Positions 42,580 to 51,530 of a stretch of 64,000 nt of DNA are shown piece by piece. Position 1 is the stretch's first letter; the number at the start of each line of letters is the position of its first letter. The notes under the pieces are model-generated. The model was not told where the DNA came from, ran no database searches, and saw nothing but the letters and a program-made list of their open reading frames with translations. Both the position numbers and the translations under genes were made by a program. Origin of the DNA: Mycoplasmatota bacterium (GTDB lineage Bacteria; Bacillota_I; Bacilli_A; Izemoplasmatales; Hujiaoplasmataceae); contig JAGLYJ010000001.1 in NCBI GenBank assembly GCA_023132365.1, forward strand, positions 31,813-95,812, in the 5' to 3' direction.

Positions 42580-43599
42580 ATGAAGGTAGCTATATATGGA
42601 GCTGGAGCTATGGGCACTATTTTAGGGGCTTACGTAACCAGAGCGGGATACAACGTCGACTTAATAACAAGAAACGAGTCTCATGTTGAAGGTATGAAAA
42701 AAGCAGGAGCACAAATTATTGGTAAAGCAAACTTTGTTCAAAAAGTTAGGGCTTTATTACCTGATGAAATGAATGATAAATATGATATTATCTTATTAAT
42801 GACAAAACAAATAAATAATGTGGAAATAGTTAAAAAATTGTTGCCATATTTATCTGATAGAGGAATGATTTGTACTATGCAAAATGGATTGCCTGAAAAA
42901 TCAGTATCAGAAATAATTGGAATTGATAGAACTTTTGGCTGTGCTATGTCTTGGGGTGCAACGATGATAGGCAACGGGGTTGTGAAATTGACTTCTGAAG
43001 AGAATCGAGAAACATTGACATTTAGCATTGGTAAATTTGGTGATAATGATGATGAACTATTTAACTATACTGTTGAGATGCTAAGTACAATGGGTAATGT
43101 AATAGTTGAAGAGAACTTCATTGGTGCAAGATGGGCAAAACTTTTAGTCAATAGTGCTTTTAGTGGCCCCTCAACTGTTTTTGATGCGACTTTTGGAGAG
43201 GTAGCTAAAAATAAAAAATCAAGAATATTAGTTCAAAAAATTATAAAGGAATGTATTGAAGTTGCTAACGCAGCGAATATCAAGATTGAACCAATACAAG
43301 GAAAAGATATTGTAAAATTATTAGACTATAACAGTTGTATAAAAAGAAAGATTAGTTATTTAATAATTCCATTAGCAATTAAAAAACATCGATTAATTAA
43401 GTCGAGTATGCTAAATGATATAGCAAAAGGAAGAAAATCAGAAATATTTGCCATAAATGGAGTTATTTGTGAATATGGTACAGAATATGATGTAAAAACA
43501 CCAATTAATGATCGAATTGTAGAAGTGGTGAACGCAATCTCAGAAGGGAAATACTCTTCATCATGGAACAACTTAGAAATGTTCAAGGATTTACTATAA
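42580..43599 (+). CDS. Ketopantoate reductase family protein (PanE/ApbA-like)
   Basis: A 339-residue NADPH-dependent reductase. The cofactor motif is IYGAGAMGTILGAYV at residues 4-18. LLMTKQINN and MQNGLPE are the conserved substrate-side blocks, and the C-terminal helical domain contains the SMLNDIAKGRKSEIFAING region (around 270-290), a typical ketopantoate reductase motif. Many family members reduce other 2-oxo acids, and no pantothenate genes are nearby. The exact substrate is therefore left open. TATAAT lies 14 bases before the ATG with GGGAGG in between, the same compact layout as several genes here. Confidence 0.85.
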   Translation: MKVAIYGAGAMGTILGAYVTRAGYNVDLITRNESHVEGMKKAGAQIIGKANFVQKVRALLPDEMNDKYDIILLMTKQINNVEIVKKLLPYLSDRGMICTMQNGLPEKSVSEIIGIDRTFGCAMSWGATMIGNGVVKLTSEENRETLTFSIGKFGDNDDELFNYTVEMLSTMGNVIVEENFIGARWAKLLVNSAFSGPSTVFDATFGEVAKNKKSRILVQKIIKECIEVANAANIKIEPIQGKDIVKLLDYNSCIKRKISYLIIPLAIKKHRLIKSSMLNDIAKGRKSEIFAINGVICEYGTEYDVKTPINDRIVEVVNAISEGKYSSSWNNLEMFKDLL

Positions 43600-43709
43600 T
43601 TCCAAAAAAAATATAACATTTAGAAATTCGTAAGAAACTTAAAAAGTAAAAATTAAGTAAAATCACAAAGACTAGAAAAATATATATATATGAAACTACG
43701 GTGAAATAT

Positions 43710-44717
43710 ATGAAAGTGTTAATTGTTGGTGGAACTGGTTTATTAGGGTTAGAAGCAGTTAAAGAATTAGTTTCAAAAGGTCATGAAGTTGTTTCTTTAG
43801 CACTACCTCCGGCACCTAAAGGAGTAGAAATACCTAGTGAAAATAAGTTGATTTTAGAAAACTATATGGAAATGGAAGATAAAAAATAGTATCTCTACTA
43901 AGTGATTGTGATGGACTAGTATTTGCTACTGGAATAGATGAAAGAGTTGAAGGAAAAGCGCTAATTTACGAGATGTATCACAAATACAACATTGCACCCT
44001 TAAAGAGGCTAATTAAACTGGCTAAACAAGCTAAAGTAAGTAAAATTGTCATCTTAGGATCTTACTTTTCATACTTTGATAGAACTTAGAAGGAGCTAGA
44101 TTTATATAACACACATCCATACATCAAAAGTAGAGTAGATCAAGGCAACATGGCACTAGGTTTTGGTGATGATTTAACTACAATCTCAATTTTAGAATTA
44201 CCATATATTTTCGGAATACAAGAAAACAGAAAACCTGTTTGGGTATTTTTAGTTGAGTAATTAACAATATGAAAGGTTTCACTTTTTATCCCAAAGGTGG
44301 AACAACGATGATAACTGCAAGGCAAGTTGGCAAACTAATTTCAAGTGTATTAATGATAAATGACCATAGTAAAAACATACGAGTTGATACTATAACCTAA
44401 CTTGGAAGGAGATGCTTCATCATTTTTATGAGGGGATGGGCATTAATCGCAAAATTATATCGATTGCAAAATGGATGTATAAGCTTAGTTTGTTAGAATA
44501 TAAGAAAGAATATAGTAGGAAAGGTCTAGAATTAGGACTCGACAATGCGGGGCTAGCTGAAATAATGAGCAGATATGCTTTTATTGATAATAGTGAGTTA
44601 GTAAATGACTACGGATTATCTGATGATGATACTAAAAATGCAATTATTGATTCAGTAAAACAGTCAATAAAATATTTAAGAGATGATTCAGATATGATTT
44701 CTATGAAATATAAGTAG
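43710..44717 (+). pseudogene. Decayed NAD-dependent epimerase/dehydratase (extended SDR)
   Basis: The first segment (43710-43889) begins MKVLIVGGTGLLGLEAVKEL, a Rossmann GxxGxxG start. The reading then moves to a second frame (DCDGLVFATGIDE, KIVILGSYFSYFD) with an in-frame TAG at 44087-44089 and TAA at 44258-44260. It moves to a third frame (ATG 44269, MKGFTFYPKGGTTMITARQV, ending 44400), and finally back to the first frame (44412-44717). The whole stretch is 336 codons long, the size of an intact epimerase, and residues expected of the family appear in order across frames. Three frameshifts plus one nonsense codon make sequencing error an unlikely sole cause. Confidence 0.85.
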
Positions 44718-44930
44718 AGGATTTATTTCTAAATTGAATAATAATGGGACGTGAGAGCTTACCACTTTTATTGATTGGAGAGATTTAATATATATGAATA
44801 ATTGGTGAGTAATGTTTCTCTAGAGGAATCATATTATTACATATACTTTTTAAAAAAATAAAAGCTAATTATAGAATTGATATCTAATTTATTAAAATGA
44901 GAGAGTTTTTCATTAAAAATATATGAAAAT

Positions 44931-44951
44931 GAGCGTATTTACGCTCTTTTT
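44931..44951 (+). terminator. Intrinsic terminator
   Basis: GAGCGT (44931-44936), loop ATTT, ACGCTC (44941-44946), then TTTTT. Confidence 0.88.
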
Positions 44952-44982
44952 AAATATTATTCTATAATTATCTAATTATTCA

Positions 44983-45012
44983 TTGACTTAAGTATTTTTT
45001 ATTTGATATAAT
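44983..45012 (+). promoter_or_regulatory. Sigma-A promoter of the hydrogenase operon
   Basis: TTGACT (44983-44988), an 18-base spacer and TATAAT (45007-45012). Predicted start near 45019. Confidence 0.8.
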
Positions 45013-45019
45013 AATATCA

Positions 45020-45162
45020 ACGGTTCGATTTTAAATGAGGGGAGGCAATTAATAATTGTTTCACATTTATATTTTTATATAAATGATTAGTGTTGATGTA
45101 TAAAAAGTAATTTTTCTATAATATTTTATATTTATTAAATCGGTCTATATTATAGAAGCCGT
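45020..45162 (+). ncRNA. Candidate structured leader of the hydrogenase operon
   Basis: Possible helices: ACGGTT (45020-45025) with AGCCGT (45157-45162), one wobble, closing the whole leader right at the predicted start site; CAATTA/TAATTG (45046-45058); CATTTATAT-TTTT-ATATAAATG (45064-45085, perfect); CTATAATAT (45116-45124) with ATATTATAG (45147-45155); and CGATTT (45026-45031) with AAATCG (45137-45142), which would be a pseudoknot. In sequence this AT-rich some pairing is expected by chance, so confidence is modest. No known riboswitch core was recognised. Confidence 0.4.
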
Positions 45163-45202
45163 AAAAATTGTCTAGAATTTACAACAAGCACAAGGAGGAA
45201 AC

Positions 45203-45667
45203 ATGATTTCATTAAAAGAGGTACTTAAAAAGTACCCAAAGAAAGAAGAATATTTAATTGAAATATTGTTAGAGTTTCAAACATCTAAAAAGAATCATTA
45301 TATATCGTCGGAAGATGTTTCAACAATATCAGAATATTTAGATATTCCAGAAAGTCAGATATGCTCAGTCATATCTTTTTATACTTTGTTGTCAATGACA
45401 CCAAAAGGAAAATACGTTGTACAAGTTTGTCACGATGTACCGTGTTTTGTTAACGATGCAACCAATATTTATGAGAAACTAGTAGAATTACTAGGTGTTT
45501 CGGATGGAGAAACAACACCTGATTCTTTATTTACTTTAGAGATCACTGAATGTTTAGGCTGTTGCAATGTAGCGCCGGCTATGAGAATCAATAATGAAGT
45601 GTATACTAGTTTAACCCCAGCAAAAATCGAAACTATTATTAATGATTTGCGAGGTGAAGTAAAATGA
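45203..45667 (+). CDS. NuoE-like [2Fe-2S] subunit of NAD-linked [FeFe]-hydrogenase
   Basis: A 154-residue thioredoxin-fold ferredoxin of the NuoE/HndA family. The cluster Cys are seen as CHDVPC (near residue 76) and ECLGCC (near 115). The N-terminal helical part (residues 1-65) is typical. It is the first gene of a three-gene hydrogenase operon and overlaps the next gene by four bases, with CAAGGAGG before its ATG. In electron-bifurcating hydrogenases this subunit passes electrons near the flavin subunit. Confidence 0.92.
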   Translation: MISLKEVLKKYPKKEEYLIEILLEFQTSKKNHYISSEDVSTISEYLDIPESQICSVISFYTLLSMTPKGKYVVQVCHDVPCFVNDATNIYEKLVELLGVSDGETTPDSLFTLEITECLGCCNVAPAMRINNEVYTSLTPAKIETIINDLRGEVK

Positions 45668-46908
45668 TCCAAATGAAAGTTATTTCTAAAAGATTTGGTC
45701 AAATAAATCCATTATCTATTGATAGTTATATCAAGGCTGAGGGATATGAAGCTTTAAAAAAAGCTGTTGCTATGCATCCATCAAAAATTATTGATGAAAT
45801 TGAAATATCTAAGATAAGAGGTAGAGGGGGAGCTGGATTCCCTGCCTATATTAAATTAAGAGCTTTATCAAATGAAACCGGTAATAAATATATCGTGTGT
45901 AACGCAGATGAAGGAGAACCAGGAAACTTTAAAGATAGAATGATTATGGAAAATGATCCACATGCTATTTTAGAAGGAATGGTTATCATGGCTTATGCTA
46001 CAGGGTCAACCCAAGGATATATATATATTAGAGGCGAGTATCAAAACGCAATGAATATTTTTAAAAAGACAATTAAAGCAGCTGAAGAATGTGGTTATTT
46101 AGGTAAAAATATATTAGATAAAGGATTTGACTTCAATGTTGAAGTTAGATCAGGAGCTGGGTCATACGTTTGTGGAGAAGAATTTTCGATGATTGAATCA
46201 ATTGAAGGAAAACCAGGTAGATCAAGAACAAAACCTCCATTTCCTACAGAAAAAGGAATTCATAATCGACCAACACTAATTAATAATGTAGAAACATTTG
46301 CTAATTTTCCTCATATAGTCTTGAATGGTGGAAAAAAGTTTGCTGAAATAGGAACCCCATCTTCAACAGGAACTAAACTTATCAGTTTATCTGGTAATGT
46401 TAAGAATAAAGGATTATATGAAGTCCCATTTGGAACATCAATTAGAGATGTTATCTTTAAACTTGGTAAAGGCTTAGAGAATAATAGATCTATTAAAATG
46501 GTTCAACTTGGTGGAGCTTCTGGACCTATTATCCCAGAATATATGTTAGATATGTCTATAGATTTTGATCGATTTGAAAACTTCGATTCAAAAACAGGTA
46601 CTGGTGCTATTATTGTTATTGATGATAGATTTGATATTTTTGATATCTTATTAATTAATATGAAATTTTTTGTTCATCAATCATGCGGAAAATGCACACC
46701 ATGTAGAGAAGGACATGTTCAAATTGTTAATTTATTAAATAAATTTATTAGTCATCGTGCAACGGAAAAAGATTTAATGTCACTTGAAAATCTTGCTTAT
46801 GTAATACAACAAACATCACTTTGTGGTTTAGGGCAAACATCAATGACATCAATAATATCTTCATTAAGATATTTCCGTGATGACTATTTTGCAAAGGTAA
46901 GGTATTGA
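45664..46908 (+). CDS. NuoF-like NAD(H)/FMN subunit of [FeFe]-hydrogenase
   Basis: A 414-residue protein of the NuoF/HndC family. The glycine-rich NADH/FMN-binding RGRGGAGFPAYIKLR, CNADEGEPGNFKDR and RSGAGSYVCGEE blocks are present, and the 4Fe-4S site is SCGKCTPCREG with the fourth Cys in TSLCGLGQT. It lacks the N-terminal thioredoxin-like and C-terminal ferredoxin extensions found in many HydB subunits, so it is a minimal form. Its ATG overlaps the NuoE-like gene (GAGGTGA upstream). The catalytic subunit gene follows after three bases. Confidence 0.94.
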   Translation: MIQMKVISKRFGQINPLSIDSYIKAEGYEALKKAVAMHPSKIIDEIEISKIRGRGGAGFPAYIKLRALSNETGNKYIVCNADEGEPGNFKDRMIMENDPHAILEGMVIMAYATGSTQGYIYIRGEYQNAMNIFKKTIKAAEECGYLGKNILDKGFDFNVEVRSGAGSYVCGEEFSMIESIEGKPGRSRTKPPFPTEKGIHNRPTLINNVETFANFPHIVLNGGKKFAEIGTPSSTGTKLISLSGNVKNKGLYEVPFGTSIRDVIFKLGKGLENNRSIKMVQLGGASGPIIPEYMLDMSIDFDRFENFDSKTGTGAIIVIDDRFDIFDILLINMKFFVHQSCGKCTPCREGHVQIVNLLNKFISHRATEKDLMSLENLAYVIQQTSLCGLGQTSMTSIISSLRYFRDDYFAKVRY

Positions 46909-46911
46909 CAT

Positions 46912-48630
46912 ATGGTTAATTTTAAAATAAATAATATTGATATATCAGTAGAAGAGAATACAACCATATTACAAGCGGCTAGAAAGCATCATATAGATAT
47001 CCCTACATTATGTAATTATCCTGATTTAGAAATCAAATCAGAATGTAGAGTATGCGTTGTAGAGATTAATGGGGAGAAGAAACTATTTACATCATGTTCA
47101 ACAATAGCTAAAGAAGGAATGATTGTAAACACAAATTCACCAAAAGTATTAAATGCCAGAAAAACTATTTTAGAATTAATACTTGCTAATCATGATGCTG
47201 TTTGTGCAACTTGTCCAAAGAATTTAAACTGTGAACTACAAACATTAGCTAATAAATTAGGTATTGATGAGAATAGATTCCCTACCGTGCTGGAAGTAAA
47301 ACCAATAGATAATAAAAACCCTGCTCTAATTAGAAATATTAATCGCTGTATCAAATGTGGCCGTTGTATTGATGTTTGTAAGAGTATTCAATCTATGAAT
47401 GTTTTAGATGTTATGGGTAGAGGCCAAAATATAGAAATTACACCTGCTTACGGTAAGTTCTTAACAGATGAATCTTGTACTTACTGTGGACAATGTTCAA
47501 GCGTTTGTCCAGTTGGAGCTATTATCGAAAAAGATGATACAGATCCTGTATGGGAAGCACTTAACAATCCTAACTTACATGTGATTGTACAAGTTGCACC
47601 TGCAGTAAGAGTTTCATTAGGTGAAGAATTAGGAATGGAACCAGGTTCAATTGTTACTGAAAAGGTTGTATCGGCTTTAAAATATTTAGGTTTTGATGCA
47701 GTTTACGATACTGATTTTACTGCTGATTTAACTATTATTGAAGAAGGTAATGAATTAATTGATAGAATAACTAATGGTGGTGTATTACCAATAATGACTT
47801 CATGCTGCCCTGGTTGGATCAATTATGTTGAACAAAAATATCCTGAAATATTAGATCATATTTCATCTTGTAAATCACCTCAACAAATGTTTGGTGCTTT
47901 GGCTAAGTCGTATTATGCTGAAAAGATGAAATTAGATCCTAAGAATATTTTTGTTGTATCTATAATGCCTTGTACTGCTAAGAAATATGAGGCAAAAAGA
48001 GAAGAAATGCGAATAGATAGTGTAAATCCTGATGTTGATGTTGTATTAACAACTAGAGAATTAGGAAAAATGGTAAGACAAATGGGTATTAACTTTGAAT
48101 CTATTGAGGGATCACCTTTTGACAAACCTTTTGGTATCACAACTGGAGCTGCAGCAATATTCGGGGCCACAGGTGGAGTAATGGAAGCTGCTTTAAGAAC
48201 AGTTTATGAAGTTGTAAATAAAGAAGAATTAAAAGATATTAATTTTACAATGGTTCGAGGAACTGATGGAATTAAGGAAGCTGAAGTTGAACTTGGTGGT
48301 CAAAAAGTTAAAGTAGCAGTTGCGCATACTTTAGCAAATGCAAAAATTTTGAGTGATCAAGTTAAAAATGGAACATCTCCATACGTATTTATTGAAATTA
48401 TGGCTTGCCCAGGTGGATGTATTGGCGGTGGTGGTCAACCATATGGTACTACTGCAGAAATTAGACAAAAAAGAATTGATGCAATCTATAAAGTGGATGA
48501 GAATATGACGATTAGAAAATCTCATGAAAATCCAGATATAAAAGCTTTATATGATGATTATTTAGAAAAACCTTTAGGTCATAAATCTCATCAATTGCTT
48601 CATACTCATTATCATTCAAGAAAGAAATAA
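46912..48630 (+). CDS. hydA: [FeFe]-hydrogenase catalytic subunit
   Basis: A 572-residue catalytic subunit producing or consuming H2. N-terminal [2Fe-2S] domain (LCNYPDLEIKSECRVC, SCSTIA); His-Cys3 cluster region (HDAVCATCPKNLNC, ~97-110); two 4Fe-4S motifs (CIKCGRCIDVC and CTYCGQCSSVC). The H-cluster motifs are TSCCPGW (L1), MPCTAKKYE (L2) and MACPGGCIGGGGQP (L3), with all cluster Cys present. Together with the NuoE- and NuoF-like subunits it forms a trimeric NADH-linked, possibly electron-bifurcating hydrogenase. The His-rich tail (HKSHQLLHTHYHSRKK) may help nickel-free metal handling or be incidental. The maturases HydEFG are not in the window. Confidence 0.97.
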   Translation: MVNFKINNIDISVEENTTILQAARKHHIDIPTLCNYPDLEIKSECRVCVVEINGEKKLFTSCSTIAKEGMIVNTNSPKVLNARKTILELILANHDAVCATCPKNLNCELQTLANKLGIDENRFPTVLEVKPIDNKNPALIRNINRCIKCGRCIDVCKSIQSMNVLDVMGRGQNIEITPAYGKFLTDESCTYCGQCSSVCPVGAIIEKDDTDPVWEALNNPNLHVIVQVAPAVRVSLGEELGMEPGSIVTEKVVSALKYLGFDAVYDTDFTADLTIIEEGNELIDRITNGGVLPIMTSCCPGWINYVEQKYPEILDHISSCKSPQQMFGALAKSYYAEKMKLDPKNIFVVSIMPCTAKKYEAKREEMRIDSVNPDVDVVLTTRELGKMVRQMGINFESIEGSPFDKPFGITTGAAAIFGATGGVMEAALRTVYEVVNKEELKDINFTMVRGTDGIKEAEVELGGQKVKVAVAHTLANAKILSDQVKNGTSPYVFIEIMACPGGCIGGGGQPYGTTAEIRQKRIDAIYKVDENMTIRKSHENPDIKALYDDYLEKPLGHKSHQLLHTHYHSRKK

Positions 48631-48639
48631 ATATATATT

Positions 48640-48668
48640 AGAAGGCACTAAAAAGTGTCTTCTTTTTT
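48640..48668 (+). terminator. Intrinsic terminator of the hydrogenase operon
   Basis: AGAAGGCACT (48640-48649), loop AAAA, AGTGTCTTCT (48654-48663), then a T-run. Confidence 0.92.
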
Positions 48669-48739
48669 TGTTAAATATGTATTTGAAAAATATATTTTAT
48701 TAAGCTCTTTTCTATGTTTACTATATATCAAATATATTG

Positions 48740-48745
48740 TATAAT
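48740..48745 (+). promoter_or_regulatory. -10 element for tnaA-arcA
   Basis: TATAAT at 48740-48745. No clear -35. It implies a leader of about 140 bases before the tnaA ATG. Confidence 0.5.
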
Positions 48746-48764
48746 TATATATATAAGATAATCT

Positions 48765-48868
48765 AATTGTAATTAAATATCATATGTTTGCTTATCCTTT
48801 TTGTGCGATTAAATTAGCAAACATGTTAATTGTTTTATGTAATTATTTAATTGCAATTTTCTTTTTTA
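48765..48868 (+). promoter_or_regulatory. Nested hairpin leader (possible attenuator) of tnaA-arcA
   Basis: Outer stem AATTGTAATTAAAT (48765-48778) pairs with ATTTAATTGCAATT (48845-48858), 14 pairs with one wobble. Inner stem ATGTTTGCT (48784-48792) pairs with AGCAAACAT (48816-48824). The outer stem is followed by TTCTTTTTT, giving a terminator-like ending 15 bases before the Shine-Dalgarno. Known tryptophanase operons are controlled in their leader, so attenuation is plausible. The mechanism is not visible. Confidence 0.5.
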
Positions 48869-48893
48869 TGTTTAAACGAATTAGGAGGAGAAA

Positions 48894-50276
48894 ATGCGTA
48901 AATATTCACTACCACCTTACAAAATTAAAATGGTGGAACCAATTGAGTTAATTAGTAGAGAAGAAAGAATTAAAAAGCTTAAGGAAGCAGGATATAATCC
49001 GTTCAGATTAAGAAGTGAGGATGTATATATTGATTTATTAACAGATTCAGGAACCGGCGCTATGTCTCATTTTCAATGGGCAGCACTTATGCAAGGTGAT
49101 GAATCATATGCTGGTTCTAAATCTTTTTATCGCCTTGAAAAAGTTGTAAAGGATATTACAGGATATAAATACATTATGCCTGCACATCAAGGTCGGGGAG
49201 CTGAGCAAGTAGTTATTCCCGAGTTAGTTACTAAAGATAATATGTATTTTATTTCAAACATTCATTTTGACACCACCAGAGCTCATGTAGAGATAGCTGG
49301 AGCTAGAGCAATTGATTGTGTTATCCCGGAATGCTTTAATTTAAAGGAATATCACCCATTCAAAGGCAATTTTGATTTGGTTAAATTAGAAGAAATCATT
49401 TTAGATAAAGGTCAAGAAAATATTGCCGGTATCATTATGACGATTACAAACAATTCAGCTGGTGGTCAACCGGTTTCTATTGAAAATATGAAAGCTGTTT
49501 ATGAAATAGCTAAAAAGCATAGCATTACACTACTTATAGATGGTGCTAGATATGCTGAAAATGCATATTATGTAAAACATAGAGAAAAAGGATTTGAAAA
49601 CAAAACAATAAGAGAAATAGCCAAAGAAGCTTTTGATTTAGCGGATATTTTCTTAATGAGCGCTAAAAAAGATGGTTTAGTTAACATTGGTGGCATAATA
49701 GCGATTAAAGAAGATTTTGAACTATTCCAAAAATGTCAGACAAATATAGTCCCTAAAGAAGGGTTTCCTACATACGGGGGATTAGCGGGAAGAGATATGG
49801 ATGCATTAGCTGTTGGACTTGGAGAAGCTCTAGAAGAGAGCTATTTAGCATATAGAATAGATGAAGTTAAGTATTTGGGAGATTTATTAAGAGATGCAGG
49901 AGTGCCAATTCAGTATCCTACTGGTGGTCATGCTGTTTTTGTAGATTGTGGAGAAATAGCACCTCATATTCCTTTTAATGAGTTTCCAGCACAAGCAGTT
50001 AGCAATGCTTTATATATTGAAGGTGGAATTAGACCTGTAGAAATAGGATCATTACTACTGGGAAGAGACCCGGACACTAAAGAGAATATGAAAGCTGATA
50101 AGGAATTTATGCGTCTGACTATACCTAGAAGAACATATACTATGGAACATCTGCGATATGTTGCTGAAAGCTTAATTAGAGTGTATAATAACAGAGAGAA
50201 TATAAAAGGGTTAAAATTCACATACGAATCACCAATTTTAAGACATTTTACTGCTGAATTTGAACCAGCGGAATAG
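48894..50276 (+). CDS. tnaA: Tryptophanase (tryptophan indole-lyase)
   Basis: A 460-residue PLP-dependent beta-eliminating lyase. DLLTDSGTGAMS, THQGRGAE-like AHQGRGAEQV, and SAKKDGLVNIGG with the PLP Lys near 258 mark the TnaA/tyrosine phenol-lyase family. The substrate-specific spots favour tryptophanase: HFDTTRAH has the Asp seen in TnaA (tyrosine phenol-lyase has TTTRYH), and VEIGSLLLGRDP lacks the Arg of the phenol-lyase MERG motif. It converts tryptophan to indole, pyruvate and ammonia. AGGAGGAG precedes the ATG. arcA follows 8 bases later, implying an amino-acid fermentation operon. Confidence 0.92.
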   Translation: MRKYSLPPYKIKMVEPIELISREERIKKLKEAGYNPFRLRSEDVYIDLLTDSGTGAMSHFQWAALMQGDESYAGSKSFYRLEKVVKDITGYKYIMPAHQGRGAEQVVIPELVTKDNMYFISNIHFDTTRAHVEIAGARAIDCVIPECFNLKEYHPFKGNFDLVKLEEIILDKGQENIAGIIMTITNNSAGGQPVSIENMKAVYEIAKKHSITLLIDGARYAENAYYVKHREKGFENKTIREIAKEAFDLADIFLMSAKKDGLVNIGGIIAIKEDFELFQKCQTNIVPKEGFPTYGGLAGRDMDALAVGLGEALEESYLAYRIDEVKYLGDLLRDAGVPIQYPTGGHAVFVDCGEIAPHIPFNEFPAQAVSNALYIEGGIRPVEIGSLLLGRDPDTKENMKADKEFMRLTIPRRTYTMEHLRYVAESLIRVYNNRENIKGLKFTYESPILRHFTAEFEPAE

Positions 50277-50284
50277 GAGAATTT

Positions 50285-51526
50285 ATGAAACAATTATACG
50301 TAACATCAGAAATAGGTGAATTGAAGAAAGTATTACTGCACAGACCCGGTGGAGAAATAGAGAATTTAACTCCAAAGTGGTTATCTCAGCTTCTATTTGA
50401 CGATATTCCTTGGCTAGATTTAGCTCAAAAGGAACATGATGCTTTTGCTGATACTTTTAGAAATAATGGTGTTGAAGTACTTTATCTTACAGATTTAGTA
50501 GCTGAAAGTTTAGATGCTGATAATCTAATTAAGGATAAATTTCTTAATCAATTTATAAGCGAAGCCAGTGTTACTAGTGATACTTTATCAGAAAAATTAT
50601 ATGAGTATTTAAAATCATTTAAATCAACTAAAGAAATGATTTCTTCAACTATGGCAGGAATTAGAAAAAAAGACTTGCCAGAATTTGAGAAAAGAACTCT
50701 TTCTGATCATATTAGAGATTATCCTTTTGTTACCGATCCGATGCCAAACTTGTATTTTACAAGAGACCCATTCTCGATAATTAATAATGGTGTTGCTATA
50801 TCTAATATGTTTTCAAAAACAAGAAGCAGAGAAACTATATATGGAGAGTACATTTTTAAGTATCATCCAATTTATGGGGATCCTGACATACCAAAATTCT
50901 ATAATAGAGATATGATACCTACAATTGAGGGTGGAGATATTCTTGTTTTATCTGATGAAGTGCTCGCAATTGGCGTTTCTCAAAGAACTCATCCAGCAGC
51001 CATTGAAAAATTAGCAAAGAATATATTTTATAATTATAAAACTAACTATCAAGTTGTTTTGGCATTTGATATTCCAAAATACAGAGCATTTATGCATTTA
51101 GATACAATTATTACACAAGTTGATTATTGTAAATTCTTAATTCACCATGATGTAAAAAATGTATTAAAAGCTTATGAAATCAGAAGAAATCCAAGTAAAA
51201 AGAATAAATTAAATGTAAAACCAATTAATGGTGCTTTAGATAAAATTCTATCAAAATATTTGGGTGGACCAATAACGTTGATTCCATGTGGCGGTGAAGA
51301 TAGTGTAGCGGCCGATAGAGAACAATGGAATGATGGAGCTAACACAGTGGTTATTAGACCCGGAGAGGTAATAGTATATCAAAGAAATCATATTACCAAT
51401 GACCTTTTAAAGAAGCACGGAATTAAGATTCATGCTATTCCATCTAGTGAATTATCTAGGGGTAGAGGTGGGCCAAGATGTATGAGCATGCCTTTTATAA
51501 GAGATGATATAAAAAGACAAGTCTAA
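50285..51526 (+). CDS. arcA: Arginine deiminase
   Basis: A 413-residue enzyme hydrolysing arginine to citrulline and ammonia. Motifs: LKKVLLHRPGGEIENLTP at the start, NLYFTRDPF, EGGDILVL, the catalytic His in RAFMHLDTIITQVD, and the active-site Cys399 in GRGGPRCMSMP. The full catalytic set is present. It sits directly behind tnaA (AATAGGAG before the ATG). The usual arcB and arcC partners are not in this operon or window. ATP gain from citrulline would therefore need genes elsewhere, or the enzyme may serve pH control or arginine scavenging. Confidence 0.96.
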   Translation: MKQLYVTSEIGELKKVLLHRPGGEIENLTPKWLSQLLFDDIPWLDLAQKEHDAFADTFRNNGVEVLYLTDLVAESLDADNLIKDKFLNQFISEASVTSDTLSEKLYEYLKSFKSTKEMISSTMAGIRKKDLPEFEKRTLSDHIRDYPFVTDPMPNLYFTRDPFSIINNGVAISNMFSKTRSRETIYGEYIFKYHPIYGDPDIPKFYNRDMIPTIEGGDILVLSDEVLAIGVSQRTHPAAIEKLAKNIFYNYKTNYQVVLAFDIPKYRAFMHLDTIITQVDYCKFLIHHDVKNVLKAYEIRRNPSKKNKLNVKPINGALDKILSKYLGGPITLIPCGGEDSVAADREQWNDGANTVVIRPGEVIVYQRNHITNDLLKKHGIKIHAIPSSELSRGRGGPRCMSMPFIRDDIKRQV

Positions 51527-51530
51527 GTAA

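Larger units (their letters stand above)
44718..45202 (+). other. Intergenic region before the hydrogenase operon
   Basis: No credible gene lies in these 485 bases. They hold a terminator (44931-44950), a promoter (44983-45012) and a foldable leader of about 184 bases, listed separately. The first ~210 bases after the pseudogene look like featureless AT-rich sequence. Confidence 0.7.

Noticed and set aside
45170..45186. TTGTCTAGAATTTACAA as a possible Rex (redox repressor) site before the hydrogenase operon.
   Set aside because: It matches only the outer TTGT/ACAA of the Rex consensus, has the wrong centre and spacing, and lies far downstream of the promoter.
48784..48951. An open frame in the tnaA leader (MFAYPFCAIKLANM..., ending in KLKWWNQLS) that could be a TnaC-like leader peptide with two Trp.
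   Set aside because: No Shine-Dalgarno precedes it, its ATG is inside the inner stem, and it runs through the tnaA start. The Trp codons lie within tnaA in another frame.
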